DNA of 64,000 bases from Pandoraea sputorum (GTDB taxonomy: Bacteria; Pseudomonadota; Gammaproteobacteria; Burkholderiales; Burkholderiaceae), in NCBI RefSeq assembly GCF_000814845.2, contig NZ_CP010431.2, positions 2,108,001 to 2,172,000 on the forward strand. Direction: 5' to 3'. Position numbers and translations under genes: made by a program. This document shows positions 36,530 through 44,824 of this stretch, in pieces. Below the pieces are notes generated by a model. It searched no databases and had not been told where the DNA came from. It saw only the letters and a program-made list of their open reading frames with translations. Numbering within the stretch: position 1 is the stretch's first letter; every line of letters starts with the position of its first letter.

Positions 36530-38536
36530 ATGAACGCAGGCAATCTGATTTCGGCGAACCGGCTCAAAGACGGTCTGGTCGTCTGGCTGGATGAACAACA
36601 CAACTGGGTAGACGATCTGACGCAGGCACACGTGTTCGATGCCGACAGTCTCGATCAGGCGCAAGCCGCCGCGAAGGCGTCCGCTGCTGCCAATCTGATC
36701 GTCGATCCCGTGCCGCGTCCGGCTGAAGTGAGCGAAGGCGGCCCGGTGCCGGTGGACTTTCGCGAGCAACTGCGCTCGCGCGGCCCGTCGGTGCGCGAAG
36801 ACCTCGGCAAGCAGGCTGGCGACGCCGACACGCAAGCGGCCCTGGCGCATGCCCCGGCCCTGACCGTCGCCCCGGAACATGCGGGCATCTATCGTTATGA
36901 CCCGTCGGAGCGCGAGTACCTCAAGGATCGCGCTAACGAATTCGGTCGGCAGGTGGCGCGCCGTCTTAGCGGCGAACTCAGCGAGGACGACTTCAAGGTC
37001 TACCGTCTGATGAACGGTCTGTACCTGCAACTGCACGGCTACATGCTGCGCGTGGCGATTCCGTACGGCACGCTGAGCGCGGTACAGCTGCGTCAGTTGG
37101 CCTACGTGGCGAATCGCTACGACAAGGGTTACGGTCACTTCACCACGCGTCAGAACTTGCAGTTCAACTGGCCGACACTTACCGATTCGCCGGACATTCT
37201 GTCGGCCTTGGCGGATGTCGATCTGCACGCCATTCAGACGAGCGGCAACTGCATCCGCAACGTGACGACCGATCAGTTCGCCGGTGCGGCCAAGGACGAA
37301 GTCGTCGACCCGCGCGTGTACGCCGAGATTCTGCGTCAATGGTCGACCGATCACCCTGAATTCACCTACCTGCCGCGCAAGTTCAAGATCGCCATTACCG
37401 GCGGTCAGACGGACCGTGCCGCCGTGCGCTTCCACGACATCGGCATTCTGGCGCGCACGAACGAGCAGGGCGAAGTCGGCTTCCAGATTTATGCAGGCGG
37501 CGGTCTTGGCCGCACCCCGATCGTGGGCACGCTCGTGCGCGAGTGGTTGCCTGAAGCCGATCTGCTGCGCTTCGTCGAGGCGATTCTGCGCGTGTACAAC
37601 GCGTTGGGCCGTCGCGACAACATTTACAAGGCGCGCATCAAGATTCTCATCAAGGAAATGCAGCCTGCGAAGTTCATCGAGATGATCGAGGAAGAGTTCG
37701 CGCGCATTGCGAAGACGCATCGTCCGCTCGCCGATAACGTCATCGCGGCGATTGGCGAGCGCTTCATCCTCCCTGAATTCGAAACGTTGCCGGTGGAGTC
37801 GACCGTCTTCGCACAAGCCTATGCGAACGACATCGACTTCAAGCACTGGGTCGACACTTGCACGCACGAGCACAAAGCGCCGGGCTATATCAGCGCGGTC
37901 GTCTCGCTCAAGCCTGCCAGCGGTATTCCGGGGGACGCAAGCGCACAGGAAATGCTGGTGCTGGCCGATCTGGCCGATCAGTACTCGTTTAGCGAACTAC
38001 GCGTGACGCACGAGCAGAACCTCGTGCTGCCGCACGTGAAGCGCGACGAACTGCATGCACTGTGGAAGCAACTGAAGGCCAACGGCCTGGCGACGCCGAA
38101 CATCGGTCTGATTTCGGATGCGATTGCGTGCCCGGGGCTGGATTATTGCGCGCTGGCTAACGCACGCTCGGTGCCGGTGGCGCAGCGTATCGCGCTGCGC
38201 TTCACGGAGGAGCAGCAACGCGATATCGGCCCGGTAACGCTCAACGTGTCGGGCTGCATCAACGCTTGCGCGCATCACCACGTGGCGCACATCGGCATTC
38301 TCGGTGTGGACAAGGCGGGCAAGGAAAACTATCAGATCACGCTGGGCGGTTCGGCGGACGATAACGCGGCCGTCGGCAAGATCCTCGGCCCGGGCGTCTC
38401 ATACGAAGCGGTGCCGCAAGTGATCGAAAACATCCTCGGACGGTATCTGAAGCTGCGTCACGAGGGCGAGCGCTTCATCGATACGCTCGGACGCGTGGGT
38501 GCAGAAGAATTCAAGGGAGCTTTGCATGTTGATTGA
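36530..38536 (+). CDS. cysI: sulfite/nitrite reductase haemoprotein fused to an N-terminal DUF2849 domain
   Basis: 668 residues. Residues about 1-65 (MNAGNLISANRLKDGLVVWL and following) match DUF2849, a small domain that elsewhere is a separate gene beside cys genes. About 110-665 is a sulfite reductase haemoprotein with two halves. The Fe4S4-sirohaem ligands are CPGLDYC (C-x5-C) and GCINAC (C-x3-C) near 540-590. It should reduce sulfite to sulfide in assimilation. It overlaps the DUF934 gene by 11 bases. Unlike the usual order, cysH, cysD and cysN do not follow. A CysB site could lie upstream but I cannot define it. Confidence 0.9.
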   Translation: MNAGNLISANRLKDGLVVWLDEQHNWVDDLTQAHVFDADSLDQAQAAAKASAAANLIVDPVPRPAEVSEGGPVPVDFREQLRSRGPSVREDLGKQAGDADTQAALAHAPALTVAPEHAGIYRYDPSEREYLKDRANEFGRQVARRLSGELSEDDFKVYRLMNGLYLQLHGYMLRVAIPYGTLSAVQLRQLAYVANRYDKGYGHFTTRQNLQFNWPTLTDSPDILSALADVDLHAIQTSGNCIRNVTTDQFAGAAKDEVVDPRVYAEILRQWSTDHPEFTYLPRKFKIAITGGQTDRAAVRFHDIGILARTNEQGEVGFQIYAGGGLGRTPIVGTLVREWLPEADLLRFVEAILRVYNALGRRDNIYKARIKILIKEMQPAKFIEMIEEEFARIAKTHRPLADNVIAAIGERFILPEFETLPVESTVFAQAYANDIDFKHWVDTCTHEHKAPGYISAVVSLKPASGIPGDASAQEMLVLADLADQYSFSELRVTHEQNLVLPHVKRDELHALWKQLKANGLATPNIGLISDAIACPGLDYCALANARSVPVAQRIALRFTEEQQRDIGPVTLNVSGCINACAHHHVAHIGILGVDKAGKENYQITLGGSADDNAAVGKILGPGVSYEAVPQVIENILGRYLKLRHEGERFIDTLGRVGAEEFKGALHVD

Positions 38537-39011
38537 TCGTAACGGCCTGCCTGCCGAGGACGTTTGGACTTATGTCACGGCCGACGCCGCCAATGACGCC
38601 AGCGCGCCAGATCAGGTGAGCAGTGGCACCGTGCTGCCGCTCGACGCATGGCTCGCGGCGGACGCGCAGGGTGTGGCACCCGCCGGTATTCGCGTGCAGG
38701 GTCACGACGATCCCGAACGCATCGCGGCGCTGTTGCCGAAGCTGGAACTCGTGGTGATCGAATTCCCGAAGACGCGCGACGGTCGTGGCTTCACGCTGGC
38801 GAAGTTCCTTCGCGACAAGTGGCAGTTCAAGGGGGCCATCCGTGCGGCGGGCCCGCTGTTGCCCGACCAACTGGCGATGTTGTGGGCGTGCGGCTTCGAC
38901 AGCCTGCTCTCGCCGTCGGAAGTGCCTACGGCACGCTGGCGTGAAGCGGCACTGGCTGCACAAGTGCGTGCCGGACGCCCGCGCACGCTGCTTGCCCGTC
39001 TGACGGCCTGA
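38526..39011 (+). CDS. DUF934-family protein
   Basis: 161 residues from the ATG at 38526. DUF934 proteins accompany cysI in proteobacteria and probably help sulfite reduction, perhaps as electron-transfer or assembly partners. Conserved segments are LPLDAWLA, VVIEFPKTRDGRGFTLAKFLRDKWQFKGAIRAAG and FDSLL. Overlap with cysI implies coupled translation. Confidence 0.85.
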   Translation: MLIDRNGLPAEDVWTYVTADAANDASAPDQVSSGTVLPLDAWLAADAQGVAPAGIRVQGHDDPERIAALLPKLELVVIEFPKTRDGRGFTLAKFLRDKWQFKGAIRAAGPLLPDQLAMLWACGFDSLLSPSEVPTARWREAALAAQVRAGRPRTLLARLTA

Positions 39012-39310
39012 CGGCCCAGACGACGTGACACGGTCCGGCGCATTCCCGTGCGCCGCCGTGCACGCACCCTTCAGAACGGCAATTCCAAGAGTAAAACGAA
39101 AGTGAAGCGAATTTCCCAGCATTTGCGGATGCGTTCGGCTTGATGGTGCGTTGAAGGGCAACGCAAGGTCGCCTGACGCATACTGCGGCGACGGCAAATT
39201 TCCTATCGGTGCGTAGGAATAGTTCGGGGGCTTGCGCCGTTATCTCCCCATCGGTGCCCGTTTCCCTTGTTTCCCCGTTTCCGTTTGCACTGCGCGACAT
39301 CGCATCCATC
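39012..39310. other. intergenic region between the sulfur and cupredoxin genes
   Basis: About 300 bases with no recognised gene or RNA. Open frames here are short or shadows. The promoter of the cupredoxin-GGDEF-EAL pair should be in the AT-richer second half, but I see no convincing -35/-10 pair. Confidence 0.4.
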
Positions 39311-39952
39311 ATGAAGACAACAGGACGTCTGCCGCTGCGTGCGGCCCTTGAGGGGGCGCGCCTGGCGGTATTGGCGCTGGCTTTGCACGGCGCGGCCGCC
39401 GTGGCGCGCGATTTCCAGGTGCGCGACAGCACCGGGCAGGCACTGGACGACGCCGTCGTCTATCTCACCCCGGAAGACGGCAAGGTGCCAGTGGCGCGTC
39501 CGGCACCGGCGTCCATCGTTCAGCAACACAAGATGTTCATGCCGCTGGTTACCGTCCTGCAGAAGGGGGCGGCCGTCGATTTCCCGAATCGGGACGACAT
39601 CGCGCACGACGTCTATTCGCTTTCCGACGCGAAACGTTTCGAGCTGAAGCTATATCGCGGCGGATCGAAGCGTGTGGTGTTCGACAAGCCGGGCGTTGTC
39701 ACCATCGGCTGTAACATTCACGACATGATGATTGCGTATGTCGTGGTCGTGGACACGCCATACTTCGCGAAGTCCGGCGCAACGGGGCGGGGCGAGCTGC
39801 CGCAAGTGCCGGCGGGTCGGTACCGCGTGTCGGTCTGGCACCCGCGTCTGGGCAACGTACCGGCTGCCGTCGTTGGCACATTCAGGCTACCGGTGGACGC
39901 TTCGGCCGAGGCCAAACCGCTTTCGCTGACGTTGCCGCTGCATGGGGACTGA
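39311..39952 (+). CDS. periplasmic cupredoxin-like protein of the methylamine-utilisation type
   Basis: 213 residues from the ATG at 39311 with an N-terminal signal sequence (about 1-33). The fold resembles plastocyanin: DFPNRDDIAHDVYS supplies the first His, and GCNIHDMMIAYV holds the Cys, His and Met of a type 1 copper site. Annotated relatives are called methylamine utilization proteins without proof. It lies four bases before the HAMP-GGDEF-EAL gene and is probably its sensor partner or operon mate. Confidence 0.75.
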   Translation: MKTTGRLPLRAALEGARLAVLALALHGAAAVARDFQVRDSTGQALDDAVVYLTPEDGKVPVARPAPASIVQQHKMFMPLVTVLQKGAAVDFPNRDDIAHDVYSLSDAKRFELKLYRGGSKRVVFDKPGVVTIGCNIHDMMIAYVVVVDTPYFAKSGATGRGELPQVPAGRYRVSVWHPRLGNVPAAVVGTFRLPVDASAEAKPLSLTLPLHGD

Positions 39953-39955
39953 CGC

Positions 39956-42445
39956 GTGTCGTTCCTTCCTGCATTCCTGAGATCACCTCGCCAACTGCAC
40001 GGCCGATTTCTTGGCATTACGCGAGGCAAACTGGCCAGTCTTGGCTGGCATCGTCTGCGCACGAAGATCACGCTGGTGTTCGTCGCCCTGATTCTGGTGG
40101 TGCTGGCCGTCATACAGATGACGGCCAGCCGGGCGCTCAACGACGCGTCCTCTGCGCAGGTCGCGGAGCAGTTGTCGGTCGGCCAGCGCGTGTTCTGCCG
40201 GGCGCTGCAAACCAAGGCGGACGAGCTGACGCAGGTCGCTCAGGTCGTCACGGCCGACTTTGGATTTCGTGAGGCGGTGGCGTTGCATGACCCGGTGACG
40301 ATGCACTCGGCACTCGAGAACGTGCGCGAGCGTGTGCATGCAGACGTGGCGCTGCTCGTCGATCTGAACGGCGCGGTGATCGCCGATTCGCGGGTGTCGG
40401 GCGCGGTGGGCGACGGTGACCACACCGATGCGACCGACCGCGCACTACCCGACACGCCGCGCGGCAATCTGAGAGGCAACCTGAGAAGCAAGTCGGGCAC
40501 CTCAGTCTCCGCGATTGGCATGCTCGGCGGCCGCGCGTATGAGCTGGTGAGTGTGCCGGTCAAAGCGCCGCTGATCATCGGCTGGGTGACGATGGGCTTC
40601 GCCCTCGACGACGCATTCGCGCGCGACATGCACGAGCTGTCGGGGCTGGAGGTGTCGCTGGTGCATCGCGTCGCCTCCGGTCAGTGGGAGGTGGTGGCGA
40701 GTTCGCTGCCGGCGGCGGACCGCGCCGACTTACAAGCGGCGTTGACCCGGCACGCCATTCGCGTGACGGGCAAGGAGACGACGTCGCGCGTGAGCGGATA
40801 TGCCGCGCGCGTCGTCAATCTGTCCGGGACGGCAAGCCCCGCCCCCGTTGTCGCCGTGTTGCAACGTTCGTTGACCGAGGCGGCAGGCCCGTTCCGTCAA
40901 CTTCGCGCGACGCTCCTCTGGCTGACGCTCGGCGGCATTGTGATTTCGGTGCTCGGGGCAGCGCTGATCGCGCGTAGCGTAACGCGTCCGCTAGCCGCCT
41001 TCGTGGATCTGGCGAGGCGCATCGGCAAGGGCGATTACGCGGCGGCCATCGACGTGCGACGCCGCGACGAAACCGGCGATCTGGCGCGCGCATTCGACCT
41101 GATGCGCAATGCGATCGCCGAGCGCGAAGAGCGGATTACCGAACTGGCGTATGTCGATACGCTGACCGGGCTACCGAATCGCGCGGCGTTCAGTGAGCAG
41201 ATGCAGGCCGACATCATGCAGGCGTATCGTGGCGGCGCGCCGTTCGCGGTCATTCTCATGGACATGGATCGCTTCAAGGACGTGAACGACACGCTGGGGC
41301 ACCACGTCGGCGATCACCTGTTATGGGAGGCGGGGCACCGGTTGAGCACCGAGCTGAAGGCTTCGGGGTATATGGTGGCGCGTCTGGGCGGCGACGAGTT
41401 CGCCATTCTCGTGCGCGGTGGCGATCAGTCGGCGGCGCATCGGTGTGCGACGGGTCTTGCGAGCGCCCTCGACGCGCCGATTGTCGTCGACGGTCAGACG
41501 GTGGACGTCGGCGCGAGCTTCGGCATCGCCGTCTATCCCGATCACGGCTCGGACATGCACACGCTGCTGCGGCGTGCGGATCTCGCGATGTACGCGGCGA
41601 AGCGTTCGAATCTGGGCGTCGCGGTGTATGAGCCGGACACCGAAAGCCGCGACCGGGACCGCTTGTCGCTGATGAGCGATTTGCGTCACGCGATCGAACA
41701 TGGCGGCCTGTACCTTTGCTATCAGCCGCAAGTGGACTTGTCGGACGGCAAGGCCGTGCGTGTCGAAGCGCTGGTGCGGTGGCGGCATCCGAAGCGGGGG
41801 ATCGTGCCGCCGGCGGAGTTTATTCCGTTTGCGGAGCAGACGGGGTTCATCCGCGTGATTTCCCGCTGGGTTGCGGCGGAGGCTATTGCGACGTGCGCCG
41901 CCTGGCATGCGCGAGGGATTCCGCTTGGCATGTCGATCAACCTTTCGGCGCGCGATCTGGTGGACGTCGATTTACCGGATTACCTCAGGCGGGTGTTGGG
42001 CGAACACGCGCTTGCGCCGCATTGGTTGTGTGTCGAGATTACCGAGAGCGCGCTGATGGACGATCCGGAGCAGGCGCTGATCACGATGGAGCGTTTGCAT
42101 CGCATGGGCGTGCGTATTGCGATCGACGACTTTGGGACTGGCTATTCATCACTGTCGTATCTGAAGCGCATGCCTGTGGAGGAAATCAAGATCGACCGGT
42201 CGTTCGTGAAGGGGATGGCGCATGAGCAAAACGACACGCTGATCGTACGCTCGACGATTGCGCTGGGTCACAGCATGGGCATTCGCATCGTGGCGGAAGG
42301 CATTGAGGACGCCGTGACGCTGGAGAAGCTGCGCGCGCTCGGATGCGACTTCGCGCAAGGCTATTTCCTGAGCAAACCGCTGCCGGACACCGAGCTTGTC
42401 GGCTGGGCGCAAACATGGCAAAAGCCGGGGTGCGGGACTGTATAG
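39956..42445 (+). CDS. membrane HAMP-GGDEF-EAL cyclic-di-GMP protein
   Basis: 829 residues, GTG start at 39956. First helix about 36-57, periplasmic sensor about 60-315, second helix about 320-340, HAMP about 340-390, GGDEF about 400-560 with intact GGDEF but no RxxD site, EAL about 575-820 with EALVRWRHP and DDFGTGYSSLSYL. Both catalytic activities are possible. Cotranscribed with the cupredoxin gene, so copper or redox input is a fair guess. Confidence 0.9.
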   Translation: MSFLPAFLRSPRQLHGRFLGITRGKLASLGWHRLRTKITLVFVALILVVLAVIQMTASRALNDASSAQVAEQLSVGQRVFCRALQTKADELTQVAQVVTADFGFREAVALHDPVTMHSALENVRERVHADVALLVDLNGAVIADSRVSGAVGDGDHTDATDRALPDTPRGNLRGNLRSKSGTSVSAIGMLGGRAYELVSVPVKAPLIIGWVTMGFALDDAFARDMHELSGLEVSLVHRVASGQWEVVASSLPAADRADLQAALTRHAIRVTGKETTSRVSGYAARVVNLSGTASPAPVVAVLQRSLTEAAGPFRQLRATLLWLTLGGIVISVLGAALIARSVTRPLAAFVDLARRIGKGDYAAAIDVRRRDETGDLARAFDLMRNAIAEREERITELAYVDTLTGLPNRAAFSEQMQADIMQAYRGGAPFAVILMDMDRFKDVNDTLGHHVGDHLLWEAGHRLSTELKASGYMVARLGGDEFAILVRGGDQSAAHRCATGLASALDAPIVVDGQTVDVGASFGIAVYPDHGSDMHTLLRRADLAMYAAKRSNLGVAVYEPDTESRDRDRLSLMSDLRHAIEHGGLYLCYQPQVDLSDGKAVRVEALVRWRHPKRGIVPPAEFIPFAEQTGFIRVISRWVAAEAIATCAAWHARGIPLGMSINLSARDLVDVDLPDYLRRVLGEHALAPHWLCVEITESALMDDPEQALITMERLHRMGVRIAIDDFGTGYSSLSYLKRMPVEEIKIDRSFVKGMAHEQNDTLIVRSTIALGHSMGIRIVAEGIEDAVTLEKLRALGCDFAQGYFLSKPLPDTELVGWAQTWQKPGCGTV

Positions 42446-42453
42446 AAATTCAG
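42438..42453. promoter_or_regulatory. degenerate LexA-like box
   Basis: CTGTATAGAAATTCAG keeps CTGT and the AT-rich core but ends TCAG instead of ACAG. It overlaps the stop of the preceding gene and stands 138 bases before the small gene at 42591. If used, it would tie the left edge of the phage-tail island to the SOS response. Confidence 0.45.
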
Positions 42454-42590
42454 TCTTTTGAAATTGGAAATTCTGTCTTATCTTCTCATCGTCGCGTTCG
42501 CGAGGGGACAGTCGGGCGGGCGACACTGGATCAGCTCGATGAACTGATGAATTCATAACGATTACCACGGCGCAACGATGTGAGGACATC

Positions 42591-42914
42591 ATGAAAACAG
42601 TCGCGGTTCAGGCCAATCTGGATGAGACGGTGGATCTTGTCCGCAAATTCGCACACGATGAGTTCGCCCGCGCTATCGGCGTTGAAGCACCCTCCGAACA
42701 GGACGTCCGCGGTTTCTTACTTGATCGATTGCGGTCGATGCGGTTTCGTGCGGCAGAGCCCGGCGACGAACCGACCGTGCAACGCGTGTTCGACTGCGTC
42801 TACGTGATGCCGGTCTGCGTTCGATACGAAGGTATGCGCGTAATCGAAGCGCGCTTAGTCGTCATGCCCGACGTGCGCTATACCATGAAGGCTTATATCC
42901 CGGTGTCGGATTAG
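42591..42914 (+). CDS. small hypothetical protein at the left edge of the tail island
   Basis: 107 residues. GAGGA seven bases before the ATG supports the start. The first half is helical and charged (LVRKFAHDEFARAI, then FLLDRLRSMRFR); the second has beta-like hydrophobic strands (VYVMPVCVRYEGMRVIEARLVVMP). No signal, no membrane helix, no known motif. It may be host or island. The palindrome GACGCG-CTAA-CGCGTC lies just downstream. Function unknown. Confidence 0.55.
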   Translation: MKTVAVQANLDETVDLVRKFAHDEFARAIGVEAPSEQDVRGFLLDRLRSMRFRAAEPGDEPTVQRVFDCVYVMPVCVRYEGMRVIEARLVVMPDVRYTMKAYIPVSD

Positions 42915-42980
42915 CTGGGGAACGCTGAGTTGCAGACGCGCTAACGCGTCGCAAATCGGGTGAGCGTTGTCCGGTATGTT

Positions 42981-43610
42981 TTACCTTCGTTGCCGGTAAC
43001 GTCGGTGTTCGATCATGACGCCAACGATTCGTGCCAACTCCTGTTCGCTACAGATTGTCGGGAAGTCGGGGTTCAGCGGGACCAGATCGAACACTTGCGC
43101 TCCGTCGGGTCCGACGCCGCGAGGGCGATACTTTTTGAATGTCGCTTCGCTTCGGACGTTAGTGGCCACAACGTAGTCGCCTGGAATGGGAGAAATGACC
43201 GGGTCGACAATAATCCGGTCGCCCTCCCGAAACTCCGGTTCCATGGACCGCCCGTCGATTTCAAGTGCAAAGGCACCGTCCGAAAGCTCGAGATCTGTCA
43301 GCAGATACTCGAAGCCGCTGCCAGGCGGAAACGGCGTCACCGTTTCGTTCATCAACCCCGCCTGCACGCTGCTAATGAGCGGAATGCGGCGTGTGCCCAC
43401 CTCTGCCAATCGCACATTCGCAGCGCCTTCCATTGGGCCGATCCCGGTACGAAGCCATTCCGGCTCCACACGGAGGAACTTCGACAATGCGGCGATCTGG
43501 TTCGCCTCGATCTGGGCTACACCACCATTGAACCAGAGGCGCACGGCAGCCGCGGTAACACCGCCTGCCTTCGCAACTTCACCATGTTGACGAACACCAC
43601 GAAGGTCCAT
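42981..43610 (-). CDS. CI/LexA-like self-cleaving phage repressor, second copy
   Basis: 209 residues from the ATG at 43610. N-terminal helix-turn-helix (about 6-55) and S24 peptidase domain (about 85-205) with cleavage site VQAG, catalytic Ser in DGRSMEPEF and Lys in ATFKKYRPRG. RecA-stimulated self-cleavage would lift repression. The first DNA-binding helix looks clipped at this start: the frame continues upstream for 17 codons (ending RLKFA) to a stop, with only CTG-like starts. Its peptidase domain is very close to that of 43971-44648 while the DNA-binding part differs. Confidence 0.85.
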   Translation of the reverse strand: MDLRGVRQHGEVAKAGGVTAAAVRLWFNGGVAQIEANQIAALSKFLRVEPEWLRTGIGPMEGAANVRLAEVGTRRIPLISSVQAGLMNETVTPFPPGSGFEYLLTDLELSDGAFALEIDGRSMEPEFREGDRIIVDPVISPIPGDYVVATNVRSEATFKKYRPRGVGPDGAQVFDLVPLNPDFPTICSEQELARIVGVMIEHRRYRQRR

Positions 43611-43618
43611 CGCGAACT

Positions 43619-43963
43619 TCAGCCTGGCAGGGAAGCTCTCGGGGGATAAGCGTTCAGGAACTTAGGCGCGGGCTTGGCGTGCCGCGGGCGAAGTGAGGGA
43701 ATGCGTTGCTTCCCACGGCCGGTGATGAGCCAGAACATGTTGAAGCGGTATCGCTCCTGGATTCGGGCCGCCTGATCGTGTGCGATGTCTGTCGCTTCAC
43801 CGGAAAGCCATGCAGCTATGGTGCCCGCGTCAAGACCTGCCTCGGCCTCAAACTGGCTAGGTGAAACACCTTCAGCCGCGAGGACTGTTGCGATACGGGC
43901 AGCAAGCCCGGCGTGTGCACGAGTGACAGGGCTTTCGGCTTCGCTCATTGGGTTCATGGTCAT
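43619..43963 (-). CDS. small XRE-type helix-turn-helix protein
   Basis: 115 residues from the ATG at 43963, seven bases after the stop of the upstream repressor. A helix-turn-helix lies at about 20-70 (GVSPSQFEAEAGLDAGTIAAWLSG), followed by a basic C-terminal tail rich in Pro and Arg. No peptidase domain. It could be a Cro-like or accessory regulator. It sits between the two repressor genes on the same strand, so all three may share one mRNA. Confidence 0.65.
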   Translation of the reverse strand: MTMNPMSEAESPVTRAHAGLAARIATVLAAEGVSPSQFEAEAGLDAGTIAAWLSGEATDIAHDQAARIQERYRFNMFWLITGRGKQRIPSLRPRHAKPAPKFLNAYPPRASLPG

Positions 43964-43970
43964 TGAGGGG

Positions 43971-44648
43971 TTACCGGCGCCGATAGCGACGATGCTCAAG
44001 CATCACGCCGATGATTCGAGTCGGTTCGTTGGCGCTGTTGATCGTTGGATAATCCACGTTCAACGGAACAAGTTCGAAGACTTCACGCCCGTCTTGGCCG
44101 ATCCCGCGAGGGCGATATTTCTTGAATGTGGCTTCTTCGCATCCGTTTTTGGCGACGACAAAGTCACCGGGTTGCGGCCGGACTGCGGGGTCAATGATGA
44201 TGCGATCCCCTTCCTTAAACTCCGGCTCCATCGATCGGCCTTCGATCTCAAGCGCAAAGGCCTGCTCCGACATTTTTAGGTCCGTGAGCAAATACTCGAA
44301 TGCAGCGCCCGGAGGGAAGGGATTGATCGCTTCGGTCATTTGACCCGCCTGAACACTGCTAATCAGCGGTATTCGACGTAAGCCCATGTCGGCTGGACGC
44401 ACGTTGGCGTTGCCAGGATCGCTGCCAGCAACCATTTGGCCCTGGCCATCGTCGATCCATGTGGCGTTGATTCCCAACTCACGCTGCGCAATCAGCCGGC
44501 CCTGTTTCGAAACGCCATTTCCGCGATACGCCCAGTTATTGATGGTCTGCTCGCTCTGATTGAGTGCGCGCGCCAAATCGGCGACTGACGAAATCGCGGG
44601 CCGCACTTGCTTGGCGGCCTCGAATAGTCGTCGGAACGTCTCGTGCAT
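43971..44648 (-). CDS. CI/LexA-like self-cleaving phage repressor, first copy
   Basis: 225 residues from the ATG at 44648 (an ATG at 44660 is also possible; the frame is open to 44831 across the operator region and must not start there). Helix-turn-helix about 18-65 (SVADLARALNQSEQTINNWAYRG), S24 domain about 100-222 with cleavage site VQAG, catalytic Ser in EGRSMEPEF and Lys in ATFKKYRPRG. It faces the operators at 44680-44733 and should hold the O-P-Q-like genes off until RecA is activated by DNA damage. Confidence 0.9.
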   Translation of the reverse strand: MHETFRRLFEAAKQVRPAISSVADLARALNQSEQTINNWAYRGNGVSKQGRLIAQRELGINATWIDDGQGQMVAGSDPGNANVRPADMGLRRIPLISSVQAGQMTEAINPFPPGAAFEYLLTDLKMSEQAFALEIEGRSMEPEFKEGDRIIIDPAVRPQPGDFVVAKNGCEEATFKKYRPRGIGQDGREVFELVPLNVDYPTINSANEPTRIIGVMLEHRRYRRR

Positions 44649-44679
44649 CTCTTTTCCCATAACCGGATCTTCGCTCAAG

Positions 44680-44733
44680 TAAACGCAGCGTTTATAAACA
44701 GTGTGTTTGCTTTTTAAATAAACATGGTGTTTA
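44680..44733. promoter_or_regulatory. three-site repressor operator region
   Basis: Three 15-base palindromes: TAAACGCAGCGTTTA (44680-44694), TAAACAGTGTGTTTG (44695-44709) and TAAACATGGTGTTTA (44719-44733). Shared half-site TAAAC(A/G). The first two abut and the third is 24 bases further, centre to centre. The layout is that of a lambda-type operator between divergent repressor and early genes. Confidence 0.8.
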
Positions 44734-44741
44734 ATTTTAGC

Positions 44742-44813
44742 ATGAACACCACCCAAACTGATCATCTCAACTGGACGCAGATCTGTTCGCGCGATCTGGC
44801 GGGGCATGCGTAG
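44742..44813 (+). CDS. possible 23-residue leader peptide before the O-like gene
   Basis: ATG at 44742 to TAG at 44811-44813 encodes MNTTQTDHLNWTQICSRDLA and three more residues. No Shine-Dalgarno is seen before the ATG. It ends 11 bases before the O-like ATG and may couple translation, or it may be chance. Confidence 0.25.
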   Translation: MNTTQTDHLNWTQICSRDLAGHA

Positions 44814-44824
44814 GCGGGAGCGCA

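Noticed and set aside
36383..37873. Long minus-strand frame over cysI
   Set aside because: Shadow of a clear sulfite reductase; Arg/Val-rich with no family pattern.
40461..40500. Short repeat inside the HAMP-GGDEF-EAL gene
   Set aside because: Only two and a half imperfect copies encoding RGNLRGNL in a loop; no sign of function or variation.
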